This document shows positions 1 through 7,632 of a DNA stretch of 64,000 bases, in pieces; positions within the stretch are counted from its first letter, which is position 1, and each line of letters starts with the position of its first letter. The stretch comes from Deltaproteobacteria bacterium. GTDB taxonomy: Bacteria; Myxococcota_A; UBA9160; UBA4427. Location of the stretch: positions 124,001 through 188,000 of the forward strand of contig JAJDAN010000021.1 in assembly GCA_029261855.1 (NCBI GenBank). Direction: 5' to 3'. A model generated the notes under the pieces. That model saw only the letters and a program-made list of their open reading frames with translations, made no database searches and had not been told where the DNA came from. The position numbers and the translations under genes are program-made.

Positions 1-1838
1 TGGGAGACGTCGATCACCTGCCCCTCTCCGCTGCGGTCGCGCTCGAGCAAGGCCCCCACGATCGCCGTCGCCACATAGCGGGGCGCCAGCGAGTCGGTGA
101 TCGTCGCGTACGGCCCGTGCGCGGCTCCGTCCGGGCGACCCGTCAGGTGATTGAAGCCCGCGATGGCGGATCCCTGTCCGCCGAAGCCCGGATAGCTTCG
201 TTGCGGACCCGTCTGACCGAACAGACAGCCGCTCACGACGACCAGGCGCGGATTCAGCGCGCGCAAGGTCTCGGTGTCGAGCCCCCACTTCGCCATGACC
301 CCCGGCGCGAAGTTCTCGGAAACGACATCCGCCCACGCCGCCAGCTGCTTCACGAGATCGACGGCCCCGGGCTCCTTCATGTTGAGCGTGAGGCTGTCCT
401 TGTTCGGGTTCAGCAGCACGAACATCGGGGCCCTTTCCAGGATGTCGGGCTCGTCCCGGTTCTGCGCCGTGATGTGCAGCATGCGCAGGAAGTCCGGTCG
501 CGCCGCCGACTCGATTCGGATGACGTGGGCGCCGTGTTCCGCGAAGTAGCCCGTGGCAACCGGGCCCGCGGCGCCTGCTCCGAGTTCGAGCACCTTCAAC
601 CCGTCGAAGCATGCGCGGGTCTGCGCGGCACCGTCGTCCAGCGCCTCGACCCGCTTCGTCGCGTTCCGCTCGCGGGGCCTTGCCCAGGGTGTGTCGTCGT
701 GCTCGCCGAGCCGCGGGGCGCGACTGCGGATCCCGATCTTCGAACGGCTCGCCTTTGCGAAGAAGTCCGGGTGCTCGATCCGGGCGTCGAGATGGGGATA
801 TCCGATCTCCCGGAACAGCGCGCGACTGCGCAGCTGCACCTGCTCGGCGATGGAGCGCGCGTCGTTGCAGGGCGCGAGCAGAATGCGGCGCTTCAGGGCC
901 TCGTCGTACAGCTCGCCCATGGTCCGGCTGGCGAAAAAGGCTGCGAAGGCGGCCTCGATCCGCGCGAGCGTCTCGTCGTCGACGGTGATGGGGCTGTAGT
1001 GCGTCCAGTCGAAGTCCCGCAGCCACTGCGGCGCCATGCCGCATTCCTTCATGTAGTCGACGGTGGCGATCAGGTTCGGGATGCGGGCGAGACCTCCGCG
1101 CAAGCCGAAGCTGACCTGCCCGTCCTTCGCCGGCCAGATCTCGCGGGTGCGCCCCATGTGTCCGCCACTGCGGGTCGGAAGCCGTCCCGTGAGCGCGTAC
1201 TGCGCCGCGCCCGAGAGCAGGCTGCCGAGCTGGCATTCCTGCATCGAAACGTCGACGAACTGCCCACGGCCGGTGCGCGCCCGGGCGTACAGGGCCATGG
1301 CGGTGCCCAGGGCCGCGGTCGGCGCCGCATGGTAGAAGCTCGTCGGCATGCTGCAGCGGGTCGGCGGGCCATCCGCGTCACCGGTCATCGACGCGTTGCC
1401 ACCCATGGCGACCACCGCGAGGTCGCCGGCCTCGAAGCGGGCATAGGGACCCGTGCTGCCGAAGGCCGTGATCGCGCAGTAGACGAGACCCGGGTTCACC
1501 TGACGCAGGGCCTCCCAGCCCACACCGAGGGCGTCGAGCGCGCCGGGCGTTGCCGATTCGAGCAACGCATCGGCGTCCGCGACGAGGGACAACAAGCGTT
1601 CCCGTCCCGGTGCCTCGGTGAGGTCGACTACGGTGCCTCGCTTACTGGTGTTGCCCGCCAGCCAGCGCAGGGACCGCTCGGCTCCCGGCTCACCGCCCAG
1701 GAACGGGCCCTTGCGACGCAGAGGATCGCCACCGGTGGGCTCGAGCTTGACGACATCCGCGCCGAGGTCTCCGAGGATCTTGCCGGCGAGGTGACCGCGT
1801 TCGTCGGTCAGGTCCAGGACGCGATAAGGCGACAGCAT
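1..1838 (-). CDS. Two-domain CaiB/BaiF CoA-transferase (3' end cut by window)
   Basis: The product is predicted to move CoA between acyl groups (class III CoA-transferase). The visible part runs from ATG at 1838 off the window edge, giving at least 612 residues, about 1.5 times a single CaiB domain. Domain 1 (residues 1 to about 400) has the usual N-terminus (VLDLTDERGHLAGKILGDLG) and the stretch STGPYARFEAGDL, whose Asp139 fits the family's catalytic Asp. A second CaiB domain starts near residue 413 (KVLELGAGAAG). In it the equivalent stretch reads YPGFGGQG, so the Asp appears to be Gly. The gene diverges from an SDR gene across a 62-base gap with back-to-back promoters. The acyl substrate is unknown. 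Family assignment is firm; the degenerate second active site is inferred by eye. Confidence 0.88.
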   Translation of the reverse strand, partial: MLSPYRVLDLTDERGHLAGKILGDLGADVVKLEPTGGDPLRRKGPFLGGEPGAERSLRWLAGNTSKRGTVVDLTEAPGRERLLSLVADADALLESATPGALDALGVGWEALRQVNPGLVYCAITAFGSTGPYARFEAGDLAVVAMGGNASMTGDADGPPTRCSMPTSFYHAAPTAALGTAMALYARARTGRGQFVDVSMQECQLGSLLSGAAQYALTGRLPTRSGGHMGRTREIWPAKDGQVSFGLRGGLARIPNLIATVDYMKECGMAPQWLRDFDWTHYSPITVDDETLARIEAAFAAFFASRTMGELYDEALKRRILLAPCNDARSIAEQVQLRSRALFREIGYPHLDARIEHPDFFAKASRSKIGIRSRAPRLGEHDDTPWARPRERNATKRVEALDDGAAQTRACFDGLKVLELGAGAAGPVATGYFAEHGAHVIRIESAARPDFLRMLHITAQNRDEPDILERAPMFVLLNPNKDSLTLNMKEPGAVDLVKQLAAWADVVSENFAPGVMAKWGLDTETLRALNPRLVVVSGCLFGQTGPQRSYPGFGGQGSAIAGFNHLTGRPDGAAHGPYATITDSLAPRYVATAIVGALLERDRSGEGQVIDVS

Positions 1839-1849
1839 GGCGGGCTCAC

Positions 1850-1891
1850 CCTACCACGAGGGTCGCCGGCAGGCCGTCGGCGCGTGGTAGG
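1850..1891. promoter_or_regulatory. Inverted repeat carrying divergent -10 boxes
   Basis: Perfect 9-base arms, CCTACCACG (1850-1858) and CGTGGTAGG (1883-1891), flank 24 bases between the CaiB and SDR genes. Each arm contributes to a TANNNT box. TAGGGT reads on the minus strand (1853-1848), 9 bases before the CaiB ATG. TAGGCT reads on the plus strand (1888-1893), 7 bases before the SDR GTG. Both transcripts would be nearly leaderless. The symmetry could be a regulator site or simply two similar promoters back to back. Confidence 0.45.
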
Positions 1892-1900
1892 CTACGCGGC

Positions 1901-2683
1901 GTGCACACACGTGAACTCTTCGACCTCGCGGGACGCCGCGCGCTGGTAACGGGAGGCGGCCGGGGAATCGGACGTCACATCGCAATCGGCCTGGCCGAGG
2001 CCGGCGCCGACGTCGCCGTGGCGTCTCGCAAGCTCGACGCCTGCGAGGCCGTTGCAGAAGAGATCGAGCGCGCTGGGGGTCGCGCACGCGCCTTCGCGGC
2101 CGACTGCGCCGACCCGCGCTCGATCGACGCACTGCTCGCAGCCGTCGGCCCAGTCGACGTCCTCGTCAACAACGCGGCACGCGTCTGGGCGGCGCCGACC
2201 CTCGACTATCCACTCGAGGGCTGGGATCGCGTCTTCGACCTGAACGTGCGCGGGCTCTTCTACCTGTCGCAACAGTGCGCGCGGCCCATGCAAGCGGCGG
2301 GACGCGGCAGCATCATCCAGATTGCGTCGATCTCGGCGTTCCGCGGCGCGCCCGACGAAGAACAGGCGGTCATCGCCTACAACGCCAGCAAGGGCGCGGT
2401 CGTCGCCATGACGACGGACCTCGCCGTCAAGCTCGCGCCAAGCGTGCGAGTCAACGCCATCGCACCGGGACCCTTCCTGACGGACATGATGAACCACCTG
2501 CGCGAGGACGCGGACCGGCTCGAGCGCTACGAAGCCACGTTGCCCCTGGCTCGGTCCGGCGAAGAGGATGACATCAAGGGCGTCGCGGTCTTCCTGGCCA
2601 GCGACGCGTCGCGCTTCGTCACGGGCCAGACCCTTGCCGTCGACGGCGGCCTGATGTGCGTGGGGCCGCCCCAGCCGCGGTGA
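1901..2683 (+). CDS. SDR-family NAD(P)-dependent oxidoreductase
   Basis: This is a classical short-chain dehydrogenase/reductase of 260 residues, the standard length, soluble and probably acting on a hydroxy- or ketoacyl substrate. The cofactor motif TGGGRGIG is at residues 17-24, NNAA at 90-93, and the catalytic Ser143/145, Tyr160 and Lys164 lie in IASISAF and YNASK. The C-terminus (GQTLAVDGGL) is also typical. The GTG start at 1901 is preceded by TAGGCT only 7 bases away and has no Shine-Dalgarno sequence, so a leaderless message is likely. It diverges from the CoA-transferase and ends 16 bases from the convergent VOC gene. The exact substrate cannot be read from sequence. Confidence 0.92.
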   Translation: MHTRELFDLAGRRALVTGGGRGIGRHIAIGLAEAGADVAVASRKLDACEAVAEEIERAGGRARAFAADCADPRSIDALLAAVGPVDVLVNNAARVWAAPTLDYPLEGWDRVFDLNVRGLFYLSQQCARPMQAAGRGSIIQIASISAFRGAPDEEQAVIAYNASKGAVVAMTTDLAVKLAPSVRVNAIAPGPFLTDMMNHLREDADRLERYEATLPLARSGEEDDIKGVAVFLASDASRFVTGQTLAVDGGLMCVGPPQPR

Positions 2684-2699
2684 TCCGCCGGGGCGGTCG

Positions 2700-3161
2700 T
2701 CAGCCCGTGCGCGCAGCATCGAAGCCCGGCTGCCAGTCGAAGCACTGCAGCTCGATGCTCATGGGGAGCAGGTAGCGGATGTAGACGCTGTGCAGTTTCA
2801 GGACCTTGAAGTCCTCGGTCTTGCGATCGCTGATCTCCACACGGGCATCGTCGTGCTGGAACTTCCGGGCGCGCTCGAGAACGGCGTCGAGGGCTTCGGG
2901 TGAGTCGACCTGCAAGCCGAAGTGATCGCCCGGCGGACAGCGAAGCGGATCATCGCTGCCGTGGAGGTAGACGAACTGCTCGTTGCTGTGCACCCGGAGT
3001 ACGAGCAGCTCGCCTTCGGTCACCATGGTGGGCATCGCGCCCCAACCGAAGACCTCTTCGTAGAAGCGCAGGATGTCTCGCGCGCCGTCGCCGGAGACGA
3101 GATCCTTCGGGACGCTGAGCGCCACGTGGTTGAAGCGCGGAATCGACTCGGTCTCGGACAT
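2700..3161 (-). CDS. VOC/glyoxalase-fold protein
   Basis: A 153-residue protein of the vicinal-oxygen-chelate superfamily, shown by an N-terminal strand with a metal-type His (RFNHVALSVPKD), a FYEEVFGW helix and a central DHFGLQVDS strand. Members of the fold are dioxygenases, epimerases or glyoxalases; which applies here is not clear. The ATG at 3161 has a good ribosome site (GGGAGA). It lies 26 bases downstream of the Zn-dehydrogenase gene and is the last gene of the minus-strand run that begins at 8775, so it may act on the same acyl-CoA or aldehyde intermediates. Confidence 0.8.
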   Translation of the reverse strand: MSETESIPRFNHVALSVPKDLVSGDGARDILRFYEEVFGWGAMPTMVTEGELLVLRVHSNEQFVYLHGSDDPLRCPPGDHFGLQVDSPEALDAVLERARKFQHDDARVEISDRKTEDFKVLKLHSVYIRYLLPMSIELQCFDWQPGFDAARTG

Positions 3162-3187
3162 CGTTCTGTCTCCCTGGCTAGCGCCGA

Positions 3188-4231
3188 TCAGCGCGGGACG
3201 ATCATGACCTTGCCCGCGAGCTCGCCCCGGGCGCAGCGCTCGGCGGCCGCGAGCATGCCTTCGAGCGGCACGTCGTCCGGCTCGATCAGGCGCTCGGTGG
3301 GGATGCGGCCGGTCGCGAGTAGCGCGAGGGCCTTCTCGATGCCGCGCTCGTCGTAGCAGTAGGCGCCCGTCACCACGAGTTCGTTCAGCAGGACGCGATT
3401 GTGGTCGAGCTTCGGACGACGCATGCCGGTCCCGACGAGCACCAGGGTCCCCATGCGCCGCAGCTGGGCCAGGGCCGATTCCATGGCCCGCGGGTTCCCC
3501 GAGCACTCGAGAGCGGCATCGTAGGGCTCGTCGATGAGGGCGAACGGCATCCCGGGTGTGGCGAGGTCTTCGGGCGTGCAGCCCTGGCGCGCTCCCACCT
3601 CGAGGGCCCGCTTGCGCCGCGCGTCGCTGGGCTCGCTGATCGTCACATCCGCAACGCCCAGGGCCGCGAGCGCGGCGATGGTCAGCATGCCGATGGGTCC
3701 CGCGCCCGTCACGAGCACGCGATCCCCCGGACGCACACCCGCCAGGGTGATGCCGTGCATCGCCACCGCGAGGGGCTCTGCCAGCGCGGCCTCGCGCAGG
3801 GAGACGCCTTCGGGCACCCGCAGCAGCTCCTTCGCCGGCACGCGCACGAATTCCGCGAAAGCGCCGTTCGGGCCGCCCGGGCCGTCGCCGATGCCGCCAC
3901 GGCGCTCGCACAGACTCGGACGATGGGCGACGCAGGACGCGCAGGCACCGCAGCCCGCGGACCCGGCGGGCACCACGGCGTCACCGAGTTGCCAGCCCGA
4001 AACCCGGGCGCCGAGCTGCACGATGCGACCCGAGTACTCGTGGCCGCCGATGACGTCCGGCGGCGAGAGTCCTTCGAGCACCGTGTGCAGGTCCGTTCCA
4101 CAGATCCCACAGTGGCTGACCGCCAGCACCACGTCGTCCGGTCGGGGGGCGGCCACCGGATGCTCGATGACTTCCAGACTCCGCACCCCGCGATAGACGA
4201 GCGCGCGCTGTCGATCGGGCAACTCACTCAT
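3188..4231 (-). CDS. Zinc-dependent medium-chain alcohol dehydrogenase
   Basis: A 347-residue MDR-superfamily dehydrogenase predicted to interconvert an alcohol and a ketone or aldehyde with NAD(P). Visible features are the catalytic zinc site (HCGICGTDLH, then GGHEYSG), the four-Cys structural zinc loop (CGACASCVAHRPSLC) and the Rossmann nucleotide motif VTGAGPIGM. Its ATG overlaps the stop of the upstream acyl-CoA ligase (ATGA, 4228-4231), so the two are translationally coupled. It resembles threonine/sorbitol-type MDR enzymes, but no substrate can be assigned. A second MDR dehydrogenase lies at 11634-12863. Confidence 0.9.
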   Translation of the reverse strand: MSELPDRQRALVYRGVRSLEVIEHPVAAPRPDDVVLAVSHCGICGTDLHTVLEGLSPPDVIGGHEYSGRIVQLGARVSGWQLGDAVVPAGSAGCGACASCVAHRPSLCERRGGIGDGPGGPNGAFAEFVRVPAKELLRVPEGVSLREAALAEPLAVAMHGITLAGVRPGDRVLVTGAGPIGMLTIAALAALGVADVTISEPSDARRKRALEVGARQGCTPEDLATPGMPFALIDEPYDAALECSGNPRAMESALAQLRRMGTLVLVGTGMRRPKLDHNRVLLNELVVTGAYCYDERGIEKALALLATGRIPTERLIEPDDVPLEGMLAAAERCARGELAGKVMIVPR

Positions 4232-5955
4232 CCGGGCGCCCCGGCGTCGGACGAATCGTCCGGATGCTGATAGCGGACGCCGTCGATCTCGGCCCGCTGC
4301 TGCTGCAGCTTCGCGAGCACGGCGTCGCGTAGGGGACCGACCTGGATCTTCTGGTTGGCCGTATAGGCGAGCTCCTCCGCATCGAAGAACAAGACCCGGC
4401 GGGGCACCTTGTAGGCGGCCAGCTTCTCGCGCAGCGATGCGCGGAGGGACGCTTCCCGGGCGGCCTCGTCGATGACCGCGCCCGCTGCCCGGACGGCGCA
4501 CAACACGATCGCTTCCCCCATCACCGGGTGCGGCACCCCCACCGCAAGATGGACCCGGACGTCGTCGCTGGCGGCAACCGCTCGCTCGATCTCCAGCGGC
4601 GACACGTTGGCGCCGCCGGTCTTGATGAGATTCGACAGGCGCCCCGTCCAGTGCAGGTAGCCGTCGGCGTCGAGCCAACCTCCGTCCTGGGTATGGAAGT
4701 AGCCATCCGCGTCCAGGTACAGCGACGGGTCGACCTTGTAGTAGCCGCGCATCAGGGTCGCACCCTTGACGGCGATCTCGCCCTTCTCGCCGGCGGGGAG
4801 CAGCCCGCCCGCTTCGGGGTCGATGATGCGAATCGACATGCCCGGCAGGGGCAGCCCGCTGGTGTCCCGGCGCAGCTCCGGCGCGGCGCTCGCCGGAAGC
4901 GCGGCCGCAAGCGTGAAGGTCTCGCTCAATCCGTAGGACCCGTAGGTTCCCCAGACGTCCTTCTCGAGCCCGGCGAGGGGCGCCAGCGGTGACGAGAACT
5001 CGACCTTCGAGACGCTCGACCAGTCCGTCCCGGCCGCCCCCGGGTGCTCGGCCAGGGCCTTTTCCTGATGGGGCCACGCGTGCAGGGTCGTGGGGCGCTC
5101 GCTGTCGATGAGCGCGAGGGCGGCCTCTGGCTCGAAGGTCTCCTGCAGCACCAGACGTGCTCCTGCGGCGAGCGACGCACCCAGGGACATGGTCATCCCG
5201 GCCGTCCAGAAGAACGGCTGGGCGGTCCAGACCACGTCGTCGACGGACAGCTCCATGTACTCGGCGAAGCGCCAGCTCTGCACCACCGGCGAGCGCTGCA
5301 GGTGGAGCACACCCTTGGGATGCGCGGTGGTGCCCGAGGTGTAGATGATGACGCCCTCGTCCGAGGGACGGACCTCCGCGGCGAGGCCGACGAGCAGCGC
5401 TTCCGGAACCGCGTCCGCGCCGGCGAGGAAGCGGCCCCAGGACGCGACGGCGCCACCCGCCTCGTCTCCCAGCACCACCAGACCGCGCAGGCAGGGGAGC
5501 GCGGGGCAGCGCAGTGAACCCGGCGAATCGCGGTCGATTTCGGGGTAGCGATCCCGCAGCTCGCCGACGAAGTCGCGCTTCAGCAGTCGCGGCTGCAGCA
5601 GCAACCAGGCGGCGTCACTGTGCCGCAGGATGTACTCGCGTTCCGCGGGCGTCGCGAAGGTGTTCACCGGGATCAGGACGGCACCGACACAGCCGATCGC
5701 GAAGGACGCGACCACCCACTCCGGCCGGTTCGCCATCAGGACCGCGACGCGACTGCCCTTGCCCACCCCCACCGCAACCAGTGCGCGCGCGAGCGTCGCG
5801 ACCTGCTCAGCGAGCGCGTCGTAGGAGAGGTCTTCGCCCTCGAATCGGATCGCGCAGCGATCGCCACCCCTCGCCACCACGTCTTCCAGGAAGCGCGGCG
5901 CGCAGTAGCGCGACGCGTCCGGCTGCAGACGCAGGCCGAGGGACGGGCCACTCAA
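4228..5955 (-). CDS. AMP-binding acyl-CoA synthetase
   Basis: An ANL-superfamily ligase of 575 residues that should activate a carboxylic acid to acyl-AMP and then acyl-CoA. It has the P-loop (YTSGTTAHPKG), the core WGTYGSYGLSET and a C-terminal domain with GRLSNLIKTGGANVSP and a lysine in YTANQKIQVG. There is no ATG near the N-terminus. The best start is TTG at 5955, which overlaps the upstream dehydratase stop (TTGA). The gene is coupled to that dehydratase and to the downstream alcohol dehydrogenase. It probably provides the CoA thioester used by the Ltp-thiolase/DUF35/dehydratase proteins encoded upstream. Confidence 0.9.
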   Translation of the reverse strand: MSGPSLGLRLQPDASRYCAPRFLEDVVARGGDRCAIRFEGEDLSYDALAEQVATLARALVAVGVGKGSRVAVLMANRPEWVVASFAIGCVGAVLIPVNTFATPAEREYILRHSDAAWLLLQPRLLKRDFVGELRDRYPEIDRDSPGSLRCPALPCLRGLVVLGDEAGGAVASWGRFLAGADAVPEALLVGLAAEVRPSDEGVIIYTSGTTAHPKGVLHLQRSPVVQSWRFAEYMELSVDDVVWTAQPFFWTAGMTMSLGASLAAGARLVLQETFEPEAALALIDSERPTTLHAWPHQEKALAEHPGAAGTDWSSVSKVEFSSPLAPLAGLEKDVWGTYGSYGLSETFTLAAALPASAAPELRRDTSGLPLPGMSIRIIDPEAGGLLPAGEKGEIAVKGATLMRGYYKVDPSLYLDADGYFHTQDGGWLDADGYLHWTGRLSNLIKTGGANVSPLEIERAVAASDDVRVHLAVGVPHPVMGEAIVLCAVRAAGAVIDEAAREASLRASLREKLAAYKVPRRVLFFDAEELAYTANQKIQVGPLRDAVLAKLQQQRAEIDGVRYQHPDDSSDAGAPG

Positions 5956-7145
5956 GGCTCGTCCGGTCCGGCGGCCGCCACGGGCAGGGTCTCGCTCGGG
6001 AGGCGGATCTTCGCATCCCCGGACGCCAGCACTTCTTCCTTCTGGTTCGTCATCACGACGTGCACCGTCGCCACGGGTTGACCCGAAGGGTCGCCGTCGT
6101 CGATGTGGGTGACCTCCCCGTCGAGCAACGTGAGGTCTCCCGTGAGCGCCGGCGAGCGATAGGACATGTTGCTGTGAACGATGTCGGACCACTCGCCCGC
6201 CCAATTCGACAGGTAGTCGAGGATCCACGCGCCCATGGACGCGCCGTAGCCGTAGCCCCGAGGCATACCGATGAGCTGGGCGTACTTCTGCTGCACGTGC
6301 CCCCGGGACGGGCCGTGGTACAGACCGTCCGCCAGGCTCGGGTCGACCTCCGCTCCCTCGAGATCGCGAGACATCTCCGGCAGCCAGCCCGCCTGGTGCA
6401 GCGAGCTCGGCAACCCGTCGCTCTCGAAAGCCGACCACACGGTCATCGTGAAGGCGCGCCACTCGGTGGTGAAGCTCATGATCGTGTGCGGGCCGATGGG
6501 CCGGGTCGGCAGCTTGTCGCCGACCTTCACGAACAGGCGCCGGTCGTGCCCCAGATCGAGGAAACTCTGGTAGTACTCGAACTTCTGGTTCTCGATCGCC
6601 TCGATCTGCTTCTCGGTCCAGACCGGGTCCTTGTCGTCGCTGAACTGCGCGCGTTTGCGCGCTTCCTCGGCCAGGTAGCGGATCGACGTCGAACGCTGCT
6701 TGCAGACGATCTGGCCGCGCTGGTTCACGTAGGTGGTGTCACCGCGCGAGAACATCGTGGGACCCGCAAAGCCCGTCTGGGTGACCTTGTAGTCGAACAG
6801 CATGCGGTCCCGGGTGATGCGATCCCCCGACGTGATGCGCGGTCCGAAGAACCACCACTCGTCACCTCCGAAGAGCATGTGGGTGCCTTCGATGTTGCCC
6901 TGGATGGCGGGGGCCGCGCCGTGGCTGTCGTCGGTGCAGACCGCGAACGAATACGGCGCAGTCAGCCGGCCGAAACGGCTTACGCGAGCCGACCGCTCGT
7001 CGAAATAGAGCGGGTTCGGGTTCTGCATGCCCTGGGCCCACCGGCGGATGTCGTTGGGCGCGACGGGGTCCTTCATCTGCCCGCCACCGAGGGGCACGCC
7101 CACCCAGGCGTCGACGGGAGTGGAGTCGAACTCGATCTCGCTCAT
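5952..7145 (-). CDS. Double-hotdog MaoC/FAS1-like acyl dehydratase
   Basis: A 397-residue protein that looks like two fused hotdog folds. The N-terminal half (residues about 1-170) resembles the FAS1-like dehydratase domain (NPNPLYFDE, RLTAPYSFAV). The C-terminal half (about 240-380) is MaoC-like (GYGASMGAWILDY, SPALTGDLTLLDGEVTHI, a two-layer hotdog ending). Such proteins hydrate enoyl-CoA or dehydrate hydroxyacyl-CoA. The usual catalytic His of R-hydratases appears as Tyr in NPLY, so activity may depend on the other half or on a partner. The ATG at 7145 lies 56 bases below the DUF35 gene. The gap holds a palindrome at 7176-7190. The ligase start overlaps its stop. Confidence 0.8.
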   Translation of the reverse strand: MSEIEFDSTPVDAWVGVPLGGGQMKDPVAPNDIRRWAQGMQNPNPLYFDERSARVSRFGRLTAPYSFAVCTDDSHGAAPAIQGNIEGTHMLFGGDEWWFFGPRITSGDRITRDRMLFDYKVTQTGFAGPTMFSRGDTTYVNQRGQIVCKQRSTSIRYLAEEARKRAQFSDDKDPVWTEKQIEAIENQKFEYYQSFLDLGHDRRLFVKVGDKLPTRPIGPHTIMSFTTEWRAFTMTVWSAFESDGLPSSLHQAGWLPEMSRDLEGAEVDPSLADGLYHGPSRGHVQQKYAQLIGMPRGYGYGASMGAWILDYLSNWAGEWSDIVHSNMSYRSPALTGDLTLLDGEVTHIDDGDPSGQPVATVHVVMTNQKEEVLASGDAKIRLPSETLPVAAAGPDEP

Positions 7146-7175
7146 TTCGGGGGCTCCTGCTCGGCTGCGGCCGAC

Positions 7176-7190
7176 TTGACGGTCCGTCAG
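7176..7190. promoter_or_regulatory. Palindrome TTGACGGTCCGTCAG, putative operator
   Basis: TGACGG-T-CCGTCA is a perfect 6+1+6 inverted repeat in the 56-base gap between the DUF35 gene and the dehydratase gene. The same core, extended to 7+1+7, occurs at 28378-28392 in front of a second Ltp-thiolase operon and the four-domain fusion gene. A regulator binding both sites, for example of TetR type, is an inference; no such regulator gene lies in the window. Confidence 0.5.
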
Positions 7191-7201
7191 ATCGGACGAT
7201 C

Positions 7202-7627
7202 CTACCCCATTCCCCGCCAATGGGGCAGCGAGATCTCCTCGTTCACCCGCTCGAAGACCACCTGGACGGGCTGCCCGATTGCAACGTCCTCCGCCCCTTC
7301 GCCCAGCCAGTTGCCGACGATGCGCAGGTCCTCACCCTCCTCGAGTTCGACGAGCACCACGAGCAGGGGCGCGCGCTCCTGGAAGGCCGGCAGCAACGGC
7401 GGATGGCAACGCACCCAGCTGTAGACCGTGCCGCGCCCGGAGACCGGCACCCAATGGGATTCCAGCGACTGGCAGCGCGGACACATGGGCCGGGGCGGGA
7501 AGCGCAGGCGCCCGCATGGCTTGCAGCGCTGCATGCGGAGCTCGCCCTCGTTGCAACCCCGCCAGTAGGGTGCGCTGTCCTCGTCGGGCTGCGGCAGCGG
7601 GCGCTCGCCGATCATCGTCTGGGTCAT
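7202..7627 (-). CDS. DUF35 Zn-ribbon/OB-fold acyl-CoA-associated protein
   Basis: A 141-residue DUF35 protein: an N-terminal helix, a zinc ribbon with Cys35, Cys38, Cys49 and Cys52 (CKPC, CPRC), then an OB-fold (GRGTVYSWV, VVLVELEEGEDLRIVGNW). DUF35 proteins bind and scaffold thiolase-superfamily enzymes, as in Ltp2-ChsH2 retro-aldolase and archaeal thiolase complexes. It starts 5 bases after the stop of the Ltp-type thiolase gene, the usual partner arrangement. A paralogous pair lies at 26636-28356. The ATG at 7627 was chosen; Met5 is an alternative. Confidence 0.88.
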   Translation of the reverse strand: MTQTMIGERPLPQPDEDSAPYWRGCNEGELRMQRCKPCGRLRFPPRPMCPRCQSLESHWVPVSGRGTVYSWVRCHPPLLPAFQERAPLLVVLVELEEGEDLRIVGNWLGEGAEDVAIGQPVQVVFERVNEEISLPHWRGMG

Positions 7628-7632
7628 TCGCG

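Noticed and set aside
117-1949. Long open frame (610 codons) on the plus strand
   Set aside because: It is antisense to the CaiB transferase, shows no protein family features and is rich in Arg/Gly/Ala typical of a GC-rich shadow frame.
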